From: Microbacterium mitrae
GTDB taxonomy: Bacteria > Actinomycetota > Actinomycetes > Actinomycetales > Microbacteriaceae
Reading direction: 5' to 3'
Assembly: GCF_008017445.1 (NCBI RefSeq)
Contig: NZ_VRSW01000002.1
Coordinates: forward strand, 310,001 to 374,000
DNA length: 64,000 bases
Below, piece by piece: positions 18,767 to 26,711 of the stretch. The notes under the pieces were generated by a model, which did not search any database, was not told the DNA's origin, and saw nothing but the letters and a program-made list of their open reading frames with translations. The position numbers were made by a program, and so were the translations under genes. Within the stretch, counting starts at the first letter, position 1. Each line of letters starts with the position of its first letter.

Positions 18767-19174
18767 TTAGTTGACCGGGCCGGTCCACTTCTCGCCCGGG
18801 CCCTTGCCGATCGGATCGGGAATGGCCGAGGCCTCACGGAAGGCCAGCTGCACGGAGCGCAGGCCATCACGCAGCGAACGGGCGTGCATATCGCTCACGG
18901 CGGGAGCGCCGGCCGTAATGAGTCCTGCGAGCGCGTCGATAAGTTTGCGCGCCTCATCCAGGTCAATCTGTTGGGCGGCGTTGGGGTCATCGGCGAGTCC
19001 GAGCTTGACGGCCGCGGCGCTCAGCAGGTGTACTGCTGCCGTTGTGATGACTTCAACGGCCGGAACATCGGCGATATCACGCGCGGCTTCTGCTGCCGCC
19101 TGGTCTGCTTTCTCCCACTGCGCGAGGCGCTCAGGGTCGTGTTCGTGGCTACTTTCGGCCGGAATCGTGTTCAC
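18767..19174 (-). CDS. DUF1844 domain protein
   Basis: A 135-aa, alpha-helical, soluble protein. The segment VPAVEVITTAAVHLLSAAAV and the following DLDEARKLIDALAGL match DUF1844, a small conserved family of unknown function often next to infC in actinobacteria. GTG 19174 is chosen because AGAGAG lies 6 nt upstream; a TTG at 19180 would add two residues. TAAGTT upstream may be its -10. It is divergent from infC. Confidence 0.8.
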   Translation of the reverse strand: MNTIPAESSHEHDPERLAQWEKADQAAAEAARDIADVPAVEVITTAAVHLLSAAAVKLGLADDPNAAQQIDLDEARKLIDALAGLITAGAPAVSDMHARSLRDGLRSVQLAFREASAIPDPIGKGPGEKWTGPVN

Positions 19175-19204
19175 GTGCAACTCTCTGCTAAACTTATGCG
19201 GGCT

Positions 19205-19343
19205 CTGGGGCTTACGCTCCAGTACGAAAGTGGATCACATCCCACCCGCGCTTGCCGTTCTAGGCTACCGGGTCTGCGCTCCGCCCCCGAATCTGTCGGG
19301 GGTAGTTAGGGTGCAAAGCCGGCGTTAGACGCCGTGCGGGTGG
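19205..19343 (+). promoter_or_regulatory. structured 5' leader of infC-rpmI-rplT
   Basis: After a possible -10 (TAAACT, 19189-19194) the leader can fold into a 7-bp hairpin at 19205-19222 and a long-range stem CCACCCGC (19242-19249)/GCGGGTGG (19336-19343). That stem encloses CCCCCGA/TCGGGGG (19284-19302, 5-nt loop) and GGCG/CGCC (19321-19333). infC operon leaders bind L20 or carry attenuators in other bacteria; the sequence here does not let me name a class. Confidence 0.5.
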
Positions 19344-19418
19344 AGTGATAGACCTTCGCCTGCGACACGAACCCTCGTATCGCAGTGGCCATGAACCACG
19401 CATCCAGAGGAGTTCCGC

Positions 19419-20048
19419 ATCAGCGATCCCCGCACCAACGAGCGCATTCGCGTTCCGGAGGTCCGACTCGTCGGCCCCGGTGGCGAGCAGATTGGCGTTG
19501 TCGCCATTCAGGTCGCTCTTCGCCTCGCACAGGAAGCAGACCTTGACCTTGTTGAGGTTGCTCCCAACTCGAAGCCTCCCGTTGTCAAGATCATGGATTA
19601 CGGGAAGTTCAAGTACGAAGCTGCTCAGAAGGCTAAGGAAGCTCGCCGCAACCAGGCGAACACCGTCCTCAAGGAGGTGCGGTTCCGCCTGAAGATCGAT
19701 GCACACGACTACGAAACCAAGCGCAAGCGCGCTGAGGGCTTCCTCAAGGCGGGCGACAAGGTCAAGGCAATGATCTTGTTCCGTGGCCGTGAGCAGTCGC
19801 GTCCCGATCAGGGTGTTCGTCTGTTGAAGAAATTCGCAGAAGACGTCGCCGAGTTCGGAACCGTCGAGTCAAACCCGACGATTGACGGCCGCAACATGGT
19901 GATGGTGATCGGGCCGCACAAGAACAAGTCGGAGGCGAAGGCCGAGCAGAATGCTGTTCGCGCCGCGTCGAAGCAGGCCGCACGTGACGCTCGCACTGAG
20001 AAGTCGCAGGTCGACGGCGCTGCCGCTCCCTCGGATTCCGCCGAATAG
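19419..20048 (+). CDS. infC: translation initiation factor IF-3, ATC start
   Basis: IF-3 binds the 30S subunit and proofreads start-codon selection. The protein begins [18 protein letters not shown] after the start and contains [20 protein letters not shown], the linker motif; 209 aa is normal. There is an in-frame TGA at 19392-19394 and no ATG, GTG, TTG or CTG in frame until ATG 19593, which would remove the whole N domain. AGAGGAG sits 6 nt before ATC 19419, so ATC is the start. Rare starts on infC are a known autoregulatory device (AUU in E. coli). Confidence 0.9.
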   Translation: MSDPRTNERIRVPEVRLVGPGGEQIGVVAIQVALRLAQEADLDLVEVAPNSKPPVVKIMDYGKFKYEAAQKAKEARRNQANTVLKEVRFRLKIDAHDYETKRKRAEGFLKAGDKVKAMILFRGREQSRPDQGVRLLKKFAEDVAEFGTVESNPTIDGRNMVMVIGPHKNKSEAKAEQNAVRAASKQAARDARTEKSQVDGAAAPSDSAE

Positions 20049-20111
20049 GCACATAAGCCTCGCCTCCGGGCGAACCAGACGCCCACAGGGCGAAACACTA
20101 AGGAAGAGAAG

Positions 20112-20306
20112 ATGCCGAAGCAGAAGACCCACTCGGGCAGCAAGAAGCGCTTCAAGGTCACCGGTACCGGCAAGATCATGAAGCAGCAGGCAGGTATGCG
20201 CCACAACCTCGAGGTGAAGGCAAGCCGTCGTAAGCGTCGTCTGAACGCTGACCAGGTTGTATCTGGCAACGACTTCAAGGTCATCAAGAAGCTCCTCGGC
20301 CGCTAA
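20112..20306 (+). CDS. rpmI: 50S ribosomal protein bL35
   Basis: A 64-aa basic protein of the large subunit. [17 protein letters not shown] and [16 protein letters not shown] are diagnostic. AAGGAAGAG precedes the ATG. It lies 63 nt after infC and 33 nt before rplT in the conserved infC-rpmI-rplT order. Confidence 0.97.
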   Translation: MPKQKTHSGSKKRFKVTGTGKIMKQQAGMRHNLEVKASRRKRRLNADQVVSGNDFKVIKKLLGR

Positions 20307-20339
20307 TCGCGCCCGTTTGAAGATTAGGAAAAACCAGAA

Positions 20340-20726
20340 ATGGCACGTGTAAAGCGGGCGGTAAACGCCCACAAGAAGCGCCGCGTTATTCTCGAGCGCG
20401 CATCCGGTTACCGCGGACAGCGTTCGCGTCTGTACCGCAAGGCCAAGGAGCAGGTCACCCACTCCCTCGTCTACGCATACCGCGACCGTCGCAAGAACAA
20501 GGGCAACTTCCGTCGCCTGTGGATCCAGCGCATCAACGCTGCAACGCGCGCGAACGGCATGACCTACAACCGTTTCATCCAGGGCCTTGGCCTTGCCGGT
20601 GTTCAGGTTGACCGCCGCATGCTCGCTGAGCTTGCTGTGAACGACGCCGCAACCTTCGCCTCGCTCGTTGCAACCGCTAAGGCAGCTCTGCCCAGCGATG
20701 TCAACGCACCGAAGTCGGCTGCATAA
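20340..20726 (+). CDS. rplT: 50S ribosomal protein bL20
   Basis: A 128-aa assembly protein of the large subunit. [33 protein letters not shown] and [14 protein letters not shown] are family signatures. Last gene of the operon, followed by a strong terminator. Confidence 0.97.
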   Translation: MARVKRAVNAHKKRRVILERASGYRGQRSRLYRKAKEQVTHSLVYAYRDRRKNKGNFRRLWIQRINAATRANGMTYNRFIQGLGLAGVQVDRRMLAELAVNDAATFASLVATAKAALPSDVNAPKSAA

Positions 20727-20740
20727 GCTCTTCACTCTCT

Positions 20741-20771
20741 AAGGGCGCTCTCTGATTCAGAGGGCGCCCTT
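20741..20771 (+). terminator. intrinsic terminator after rplT
   Basis: AAGGGCGCTCTCTG pairs with the following CAGAGGGCGCCCTT over 14 bp (one G-U) with a 3-nt loop. Ends the infC-rpmI-rplT transcript. Confidence 0.85.
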
Positions 20772-20799
20772 GGTGTTCTGCAACCGAGATGACCCTCTC

Positions 20800-20856
20800 G
20801 CCTGCACCGTGGTTCCGTCACCCGCCTGCACCGTGGTTCCGACACCCGCCTGCGCC
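20800..20856. repeat. 24-bp direct repeat, 2.4 copies
   Basis: Two 24-bp units (20800-20823 and 20824-20847) differ at one base and are followed by a 9-bp partial third. Each unit contains GTGGTTCCG. Lies between the rplT terminator and the next promoter. Confidence 0.85.
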
Positions 20857-20902
20857 GCCGAGAATTCACGCGCCGCTCGCTCGAAGGGTGCCATGGCCGC
20901 CC

Positions 20903-20908
20903 TAGACT
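20903..20908 (+). promoter_or_regulatory. -10 hexamer TAGACT for leaderless TrmH-family gene
   Basis: TAGACT is followed by GGTGAT (6 nt) and the GTG at 20915; near-identical to the dapF promoter. Confidence 0.6.
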
Positions 20909-20914
20909 GGTGAT

Positions 20915-21721
20915 GTGCTCGAGAACCCCCGGTCCCCGCGCGTGCGCGCCGTCGCAAAGCTGACCAAGCGCAGTGCGCGCAACGACTCCGGCCTGTTTCT
21001 GCTGGAGGGGCCCCAGGCCGTGCGTGAGGCCCTGCAGTACCGGGCGCGGAGCATCGTTGACCTGTACGCGACGCCAGCCGCGTGGGACCGTCACACCGAT
21101 CTGCGCGACAACGCAGACGCTCATCGCATCGCGGTGACGCTGGCGAGCGAGGCCGTCTTGGACGCGATGGCAGACACGGTCACGCCGCAGGGTGTGATTG
21201 CGGTGGCCAAGCAGTCTCCGGCGACGCTGGATGAGGTGTTCGCGGCGAAGCCCGTGCTGCTTGCGGTCTGCGAGCAGGTGCGCGACCCCGGAAACCTCGG
21301 AACCATTATTCGAGCGGCGGATGCGGCGGGGGCAGACGGGGTGATTTTGACCGGCAAGACGGTGGATCCGTACAACCCCAAAGTGGTGCGCTCGACGACC
21401 GGCTCGCTGTTTCACGTTCCGATCGTTGTCGGCGCCGACGTTGCCGACGTGATGGCGCGCTGCCGTGCTGCGGGCCTCACCACCATTGCTGCCGACGTGA
21501 AGGGCGACGACCTGCTCGCGGCGCGCTCCGCCGGCGTGCTGGCACAACCGACCGCGTGGCTGTTTGGCAACGAGGCGCGGGGGCTCGAAGACGAGGCGCT
21601 CGCGCTGGCCGATCGGGCGTTGAAGCTGCCGATTTACGGCCGAGCCGAATCGCTGAACCTCGCAACCGCCGCCAGCGTGTGCCTGTACGAATCCGCGTTC
21701 GCGCAGCGTTCCGCGTCCTAG
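20915..21721 (+). CDS. TrmH/SpoU-family RNA 2'-O-ribose methyltransferase
   Basis: A 268-aa SPOUT methyltransferase. The N-terminal substrate-binding domain (FLLEGPQAVREAL) precedes the knotted SAM domain with motif 1 RDPGNLGTIIRAADA (catalytic Arg), motif 2 WLFGNEARGL and motif 3 IPIYGRAESLNLATAAS-like residues (reads LPIYGRAESLNLATAAS). The position downstream of rplT is conserved in actinobacteria, suggesting a 23S rRNA target. Start GTG 20915 is set by the leaderless promoter. Confidence 0.88.
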   Translation: MLENPRSPRVRAVAKLTKRSARNDSGLFLLEGPQAVREALQYRARSIVDLYATPAAWDRHTDLRDNADAHRIAVTLASEAVLDAMADTVTPQGVIAVAKQSPATLDEVFAAKPVLLAVCEQVRDPGNLGTIIRAADAAGADGVILTGKTVDPYNPKVVRSTTGSLFHVPIVVGADVADVMARCRAAGLTTIAADVKGDDLLAARSAGVLAQPTAWLFGNEARGLEDEALALADRALKLPIYGRAESLNLATAASVCLYESAFAQRSAS

Positions 21722-21829
21722 CGGATTGCAGACGGCGCTGACTGAATAGGTCAGCCATCTGTTGGTTAACGAATGTTACGAGTGCGTAACCGTCGCGCGC
21801 ACAGGTGGCTGAAAGCACCCTGAGGCTCC

Positions 21830-21835
21830 TAGTGT
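21830..21835 (+). promoter_or_regulatory. -10 hexamer TAGTGT for leaderless glutamate transporter operon
   Basis: TAGTGT is followed by CGGAGC (6 nt) and ATG 21842. Drives the four-gene transporter operon. Confidence 0.5.
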
Positions 21836-21841
21836 CGGAGC

Positions 21842-22591
21842 ATGACAGAGAGCGGACAGCCCCTTGTCGTGGTCAAAGACGTCCAAAAGCACTATGGCGA
21901 CTTCCACGCACTAAAAGATGTGAACCTCACCGTGAACAAGGGAGAGGTCGTTGTCGTTATCGGCCCGTCGGGGTCTGGTAAGTCGACACTTTGCCGCACC
22001 ATCAACCGACTCGAGACGATCACGAGCGGTTCGATCTCGATCGATGGCCAGGAGCTTCCGGCCGAGGGCAAGGCGCTCGCGCACTTGCGCGCCGAGGTGG
22101 GGATGGTGTTCCAGTCGTTCAACCTCTTCGCGCACAAGACGATCTTGCAGAACGTGACGCTTGGCCCGATCCAGGTACTTGGCAAGAAGAAGTCCGAGGC
22201 TGAGGCCGAGGCTATGAAGCTGCTCGAACGTGTTGGTGTTGCGCACCAGGCGCAGAAGATGCCCGCTCAACTCTCCGGCGGTCAGCAGCAGCGTGTTGCT
22301 ATTGCGCGTGCACTGGCGATGCACCCCAAGGTCATGCTCTTCGATGAGCCGACCTCGGCTCTCGACCCAGAAATGATCAACGAGGTGCTCGATGTCATGG
22401 TTGAGCTTGCCGCAGAAGGCATGACCATGATCGTCGTCACCCACGAGATGGGCTTCGCGCGCAAGGCAGCCAACCGCGTGGTGTTCATGGCTGATGGCCA
22501 GATCGTTGAAGAGGCAACGCCAGAAGAGTTCTTCAACAACCCGAAGAGCGCTCGCGCCAAAGACTTCCTTTCTAAGCTCCTCACGCACTGA
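21842..22591 (+). CDS. gluA: glutamate-type ABC transporter ATP-binding protein
   Basis: The ATPase of a polar amino-acid uptake system, 249 aa. Walker [20 protein letters not shown]-loop FQSFNLF, signature [15 protein letters not shown], Walker [15 protein letters not shown] and H-loop VVTHEMGFA are all present. Its close match in layout to corynebacterial GluABCD suggests glutamate; the related GlnQ/ArtP families are possible. First gene of gluABCD. Confidence 0.88.
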   Translation: MTESGQPLVVVKDVQKHYGDFHALKDVNLTVNKGEVVVVIGPSGSGKSTLCRTINRLETITSGSISIDGQELPAEGKALAHLRAEVGMVFQSFNLFAHKTILQNVTLGPIQVLGKKKSEAEAEAMKLLERVGVAHQAQKMPAQLSGGQQQRVAIARALAMHPKVMLFDEPTSALDPEMINEVLDVMVELAAEGMTMIVVTHEMGFARKAANRVVFMADGQIVEEATPEEFFNNPKSARAKDFLSKLLTH

Positions 22592-22625
22592 CGTGGGCTC
22601 CACATACCCCTACCAAGGAGGAAAA

Positions 22626-23549
22626 ATGCGTAAGTCACGCACCCTGACCGGCATCGGTATCGCAGCCGTTGCCCTTCTCGCACTCACGGCCTGCCAGAGC
22701 GGCTCGCCCGCCGACTCCGGCGACAGCACGGACTCCGGCAGCTCAGACTCCGGCAGCAGCAGCTCGGCGAACCCGTGGACGGTTGCGACCGACGTCACCC
22801 TCGAAGGTTCACCGACGTTTGACAAGATGATGGCCGACGGCAAGGTTGTTATCGGCGTCAAGGAAGACCAGCCGGGCCTCGGATACTTCGATGCCACGAC
22901 GAATGAGCGTTCTGGTTTCGACGTTGACATCGCGCGCTGGATCGCCGCTTCGCTCGGTTTCGACGAGGCTGACATCGAGTTCAAGGCGATCCCCTCGGCA
23001 AACCGCGAGCAGGAGATCGTCAACGGCAACATCGACTACTACGTCGGTACCTACTCGATCAACGACAAGCGCAAAGAGCAGATCGACTTCGCTGGCCCCT
23101 ACTTCATCACGGGTCAGGGCCTGCTCGTCGCTGCCGACAGCGACATCAAGAGCGAGAAGGACTTGAACGCCGACACGATCGTCTGCTCGGCAACGGGTTC
23201 CACGCCGATTCAGAACATCAAGGCGAACTTCCCCGAGGTTGAGACGAAGGAGTATGACCTGTATTCCCTTTGCGTGCAGGACCTTATCGATGGCAAGGTG
23301 CAGGCCGTAACGACCGACCAGGCCATCCTTATCGGCTACGCCGCCAAGGACCCGGATCTCATCAAGGTCGTCGGCGAACCGTTCTCGGTCGAGAAGTACG
23401 GCATTGGTCTTGCCAAGGGTGACGACGCCCTGCGCGAGCACATCAACACCCTGCTGACCGACGGTGGCGACACCTGGCAGGCAATCTTCGACAAGAACCT
23501 GGGTGAATCCGGTATCACTGTCGAGCAGCCCGAAGTCGACAACTACTAA
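22626..23549 (+). CDS. gluB: glutamate-binding lipoprotein
   Basis: The extracellular solute-binding protein of the transporter, 307 aa. It has a lipoprotein signal with lipobox LTAC (Cys about residue 23), a Ser/Asp/Gly-rich linker and a PBP type-2 domain (VIGVKEDQPGLGYFD, SGFDVDIARWIAASLGF, SINDKRKEQIDFAGPY). AAGGAGG precedes ATG 22626. A 15-bp hairpin after the gene probably keeps its level above that of the permeases. Confidence 0.9.
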   Translation: MRKSRTLTGIGIAAVALLALTACQSGSPADSGDSTDSGSSDSGSSSSANPWTVATDVTLEGSPTFDKMMADGKVVIGVKEDQPGLGYFDATTNERSGFDVDIARWIAASLGFDEADIEFKAIPSANREQEIVNGNIDYYVGTYSINDKRKEQIDFAGPYFITGQGLLVAADSDIKSEKDLNADTIVCSATGSTPIQNIKANFPEVETKEYDLYSLCVQDLIDGKVQAVTTDQAILIGYAAKDPDLIKVVGEPFSVEKYGIGLAKGDDALREHINTLLTDGGDTWQAIFDKNLGESGITVEQPEVDNY

Positions 23550-23557
23550 TCACTCAC

Positions 23558-23590
23558 CGAAGGGACGGAACCACAGGTTCCGTCCCTTCG
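23558..23590 (+). terminator. intra-operon hairpin between gluB and gluC
   Basis: CGAAGGGACGGAACC (23558-23572) pairs perfectly over 15 bp with its complement at 23576-23590, with a 3-nt loop. There is no T-run, so it may be a partial terminator or a 3'-end stabiliser that sets the binding-protein to permease ratio. Confidence 0.75.
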
Positions 23591-23612
23591 TCAACTTTCG
23601 GAGAGGAGGGCC

Positions 23613-24269
23613 ATGGACGTCATCTTTGGCAACCTCGATCTTTGGGGCGAGGCGCTCGGGAACACGCTCATCTTGTTCTTCGGTGGCGGCGCGCTTGCGC
23701 TGGTGCTTGGGTTCATCGTCGCGGCGATGCGTGTGTCACCGGTTCCGATCGCCCGCGCCGTTGCAATCGTCTACGTCAACTGGATCCGTAACACGCCGCT
23801 GACACTGGTTTTCTTCTTCTTCGTGTTTGCCTACCCGCAGCTGGATTTGGTTCCGCTCGACTACATCCCCACGGCGATCGTGGCGCTGGGCGTCTACACC
23901 GCGACGTATGTTGCCGAGGCCATTCGCGCCGGCATCAACACCGTGCAGCCCGGCCAAGCCGAAGCCGCGCGCGCGATTGGGCTCCCGTATGGGAAGGTCA
24001 TGACTCTGATCGTCTTGCCGCAGGCAGTGCGAGCAGTGGTGCCCCCCATGATCAGTGTGTTTATCGCGCTTCTGAAGAACACGACGGTTGCCGCAGGCTT
24101 CTCCGTCGCGGAGATGGCGGCCGCTCGGGCCTCGATTTCTGACTCTGGCGATCGTCCCGGAACCCTGATGGAGATTCTGCTCCTGACCGCTGCCGTGTTT
24201 GTGGCATTGGTCATGCTGCTGAGCTGGCTCCAGCGTGCGCTCGAGAAGAAGTGGAGGATCGCCCGATGA
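23613..24269 (+). CDS. gluC: glutamate ABC transporter permease GluC
   Basis: A 218-aa inner-membrane permease of the HisMQ/GltJK family. NWIRNTPLTLVFFFF and the EAA loop EAARAIGLPYGKVMTLIVLPQ are visible, with about five membrane segments. GGAGAGG precedes the ATG. Its TGA overlaps the gluD ATG. Confidence 0.9.
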   Translation: MDVIFGNLDLWGEALGNTLILFFGGGALALVLGFIVAAMRVSPVPIARAVAIVYVNWIRNTPLTLVFFFFVFAYPQLDLVPLDYIPTAIVALGVYTATYVAEAIRAGINTVQPGQAEAARAIGLPYGKVMTLIVLPQAVRAVVPPMISVFIALLKNTTVAAGFSVAEMAAARASISDSGDRPGTLMEILLLTAAVFVALVMLLSWLQRALEKKWRIAR

Positions 24270-25168
24270 CTTCCGTGCTGTACGACGTTCCCGGCCCTAA
24301 GGCCCGACGACGCAATGCGTTGATCGGCGCCGCGACAGTTGTCGCGCTCGTTGGTTTTGTCGGCTTCGTGATCTGGCGCTTTATTGACACGGGGCAGTTC
24401 ACCGCCGCCAAGTGGAATGTTTTCACGTTCTCGACGGTGTGGACCAACATGGTCATTCCTGCCGTGATGGCAACGCTGAGCGCATTTGCTGTCGCCGCTG
24501 TCGGATCCTTGATCTTCGGCGTTATTCTCGTGGTCGGACGGTTGAGCGATCGCGCCTGGATTCGCGTTCCGGTCACGTGGGTGACGGAGATCCTGCGAGC
24601 GATCCCAGTGCTTGTTCTGATGATGCTGCTGTTCTTTGGCTTCCCGAGCATCGGCATCGACCTCGGTACCTTCTGGTCGGTGGTCGTCGCACTGGTGGCA
24701 TACAACGGATCCGTGCTTGCCGAGGTGTTCCGCGCGGGCATTGAAGCATTGCCCCGCGGACAAGCGGAGGCCGGATATGCCATCGGCTTGCGTAAGTCCG
24801 GCGTGCTGGCGCTCATTCAATTCCCGCAGGCTATTCGCGCAATGCTTCCGGTCATCATCGCTCAACTCGTGGTGACGCTGAAAGACACATCGCTTGGTTC
24901 GATCATCGGCTACGACGAGTTGCTTGATCTTGCGAAGACGCTGATGTCGCAAAGCGGGCGACCCATCATCCCCGCAACCATCATCGTGTCGGCGATCTAC
25001 ATCAGCATGTGTCTGTTGTTGTCGTGGCTGGCTCACGTTGTGCAGAAGCGCGTTTCGGCGTCGCCGAAGGCCGTACGCGTGGAAGCTGACGAGACCGCTG
25101 TTATGCACGAAGGCACCGTGACCGAGGTCATCGCCGCACAATCGTCGGGCAAGAAGCCGAAGAGGTAG
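24266..25168 (+). CDS. gluD: glutamate ABC transporter permease GluD
   Basis: The second permease, 300 aa, with an N-terminal extension before the first membrane helix and a charged C-terminal tail ending KKPKR. TEILRAIPVLVLMMLLFF and the EAA loop QAEAGYAIGLRKSGVLALI mark the family. GTGGAGG sits 8 nt before ATG 24266, and the start overlaps the gluC stop (ATGA); a longer open frame from 24251 is less likely. Confidence 0.9.
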   Translation: MTSVLYDVPGPKARRRNALIGAATVVALVGFVGFVIWRFIDTGQFTAAKWNVFTFSTVWTNMVIPAVMATLSAFAVAAVGSLIFGVILVVGRLSDRAWIRVPVTWVTEILRAIPVLVLMMLLFFGFPSIGIDLGTFWSVVVALVAYNGSVLAEVFRAGIEALPRGQAEAGYAIGLRKSGVLALIQFPQAIRAMLPVIIAQLVVTLKDTSLGSIIGYDELLDLAKTLMSQSGRPIIPATIIVSAIYISMCLLLSWLAHVVQKRVSASPKAVRVEADETAVMHEGTVTEVIAAQSSGKKPKR

Positions 25169-25184
25169 TTTCCCGCGCCACAAG

Positions 25185-25223
25185 GATGGTGCTCGTCGGT
25201 GAGAATTCCCGGCGGGCACCATC
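25185..25223 (+). terminator. terminator after gluD
   Basis: GATGGTGCTCGTCGG (25185-25199) pairs with CCGGCGGGCACCATC (25209-25223) over 15 bp with two G-U pairs and a 9-nt loop. Confidence 0.75.
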
Positions 25224-25266
25224 GGTGTTTGTGCGAACCTTCACTCACACGTCCATCCCGCGTTAC

Positions 25267-25409
25267 GCACGATCAAAATCCTGTTGTGCACGACCAAATT
25301 CCTGTTCTGCACGATCAAATGGCGTCTGGGCCGCGCCACGCCGGGAATTTTGGGGTTTTGCTGGCGCTCATCGTGCATAACAGGGTTCTCATCGTGCACA
25401 ACAGGGGAG
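25267..25409. repeat. 21-bp repeats in two opposed groups
   Basis: Units of 21 bp start at 25267, 25288 and (partial) 25309 and share GCACGAYCAAA and CCTGTT. Two more units at 25368 and 25389 share TCATCGTGCAYAACAGGG, which is the inverse complement of the same core (CCTGTTGTGCACGA versus TCGTGCACAACAGG). The halves could pair as a large hairpin around 25310-25367. No ORF is credible here. Confidence 0.85.
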
Positions 25410-25412
25410 CAC

Positions 25413-25500
25413 CACCCATGGAGCGGAACCATGGGTGCGGAACCATGGGAGCGGAACCCGGGAGCGGAACCATGAGTGCGGAACCAGGGGGCACCGCCAG
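25413..25500. repeat. degenerate 14-bp tandem repeat ATGGGWGCGGAACC
   Basis: About five to six imperfect units of 13-14 bp, each ending GCGGAACC, run through this interval, with looser copies up to about 25515. Part of the 500-bp non-coding gap between gluD and pheS. Confidence 0.8.
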
Positions 25501-25542
25501 GGGAGCGGAACCCAGGAGCGCCACCCGGGGAGAGACACCCAG

Positions 25543-25619
25543 AACCCCCGAACCCCGAACCCCGAACCCCGAACCCCGAAACCCCAAAACCCCAAAACCC
25601 CAAAACCCCGGAACCCCCG
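25543..25619. repeat. telomere-like CCCCGAA / CCCCAAAA array
   Basis: Five heptamer units (CCCCGAA-like) run into four octamer CCCCAAAA-type units. The minus strand between about 25578 and 25609 carries four GGGG runs separated by TTTT, which meets the standard intramolecular G-quadruplex pattern. The array ends about 40 bp before the pheS -10. Confidence 0.9.
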
Positions 25620-25656
25620 ACCTACGGTCGCGGGAAACACCGCGCGACACGGCCGG

Positions 25657-25662
25657 TAGACT
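25657..25662 (+). promoter_or_regulatory. -10 hexamer TAGACT for pheST
   Basis: TAGACT lies 8 nt before GTG 25671, giving at most about a 2-nt leader and no Shine-Dalgarno. Confidence 0.5.
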
Positions 25663-25670
25663 CGGTAACT

Positions 25671-26711
25671 GTGTCTGATTCACTCACCATCACTCCGGAA
25701 GCGGTCGCCGCAGCCGTGCAGGATGCCCTCGCCGCGTTCACCGCTGCCGAGGACACTGCCGCGCTGAAGGCGGCTCGAGCCGCGCACGCTGCGGAAGCCT
25801 CGCCCCTGGCGAAGCTCAACGCCTCGTTGCGCTCTGTTGCCCCCGAAAACAAGGCCGAATTCGGCAAGCTTGTGGGGCAGGCCCGAGGTGAGGTGAACCG
25901 GGCCTTTACCGAGCGCGAGGAACAACTCGCGCAGGCAGAAACGGCCGCTCGCCTCGAGGCTGAGCGCATCGACATCACCGCAGTCGCATCGCGCACCCGC
26001 GTTGGTGCTCGCCACCCGCTCACCCTGCTGCAAGAGCAGATCAGCGACATCTTTGTCGGCATGGGGTGGGAAATTGCCGAAGGCCCCGAGCTTGAGCACG
26101 AGTGGTTCAACTTTGATTCGTTGAACTTCGACGTCGATCACCCGGCACGCCAGATGCAAGACACGTTCTTCGTCGACCCGGTTGAGCGTCACCTGGTGAT
26201 GCGTACCCACACGTCGCCGGTGCAGATGCGCACCATGCTGGAGCGCGACGTGCCCATCTATGCGCTGTGCCCTGGCCGCGTTTACCGCACCGACGAGTTC
26301 GACGCCACGCACCTGCCGGTGTTCAGCCAGTTCGAAGGCATCGTCGTTGACAAGGGCATCACGATGGCTCACCTCAAGGGCACGCTTGACCACGCCGCCA
26401 AGGTGCTGTTCGGGCCGGAAGCCAAGACGAGGTTCCGCACCAACTACTTCCCGTTCACGGAACCATCGGCTGAGTTGGATCTGTGGCACCCCACGTTCAA
26501 GGGTGGGGCGCGTTGGATCGAGTGGGGCGGTTGCGGCATGATCAACCCCAACGTTCTGCGTGCGGCGGGGCTTGACCCCGAGGTGTACTCAGGATTCGCG
26601 TTCGGTATGGGCATTGAGCGCACGCTCATGTTCCGTAGCGACGTTCAAGACATGCGCGACATGGCCGAAGGCGATGTTCGCTTCAGTGAGCAGTTCGGAA
26701 TGGTGGTCTGA
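25671..26711 (+). CDS. pheS: phenylalanine--tRNA ligase alpha subunit PheS
   Basis: Catalytic subunit of the alpha2-beta2 PheRS. An N-terminal coiled-coil (about residues 1-90) precedes the class II catalytic core with HPLTLLQEQI, FDSLNFDVDHPARQMQDTF, RTHTSPVQMRTM, SQFEGIVVDK and the motif 3 region FGMGIERTLM. GTG 25671 gives 346 aa, normal for the family. The frame is open upstream through the repeat array, but that extension is repeat-encoded and lies before the promoter. Its TGA shares one base with the pheT ATG. Confidence 0.94.
   Translation: MSDSLTITPEAVAAAVQDALAAFTAAEDTAALKAARAAHAAEASPLAKLNASLRSVAPENKAEFGKLVGQARGEVNRAFTEREEQLAQAETAARLEAERIDITAVASRTRVGARHPLTLLQEQISDIFVGMGWEIAEGPELEHEWFNFDSLNFDVDHPARQMQDTFFVDPVERHLVMRTHTSPVQMRTMLERDVPIYALCPGRVYRTDEFDATHLPVFSQFEGIVVDKGITMAHLKGTLDHAAKVLFGPEAKTRFRTNYFPFTEPSAELDLWHPTFKGGARWIEWGGCGMINPNVLRAAGLDPEVYSGFAFGMGIERTLMFRSDVQDMRDMAEGDVRFSEQFGMVV

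Noticed and set aside
25267..25409. CRISPR array
   Set aside because: Units of 21 bp are contiguous with no spacers, in opposed groups; no cas genes are nearby.
25476..25670. N-terminal extension of pheS through the repeat array
   Set aside because: Translates into Pro/Arg/Asn repeats absent from the family and lies upstream of the -10 at 25657.
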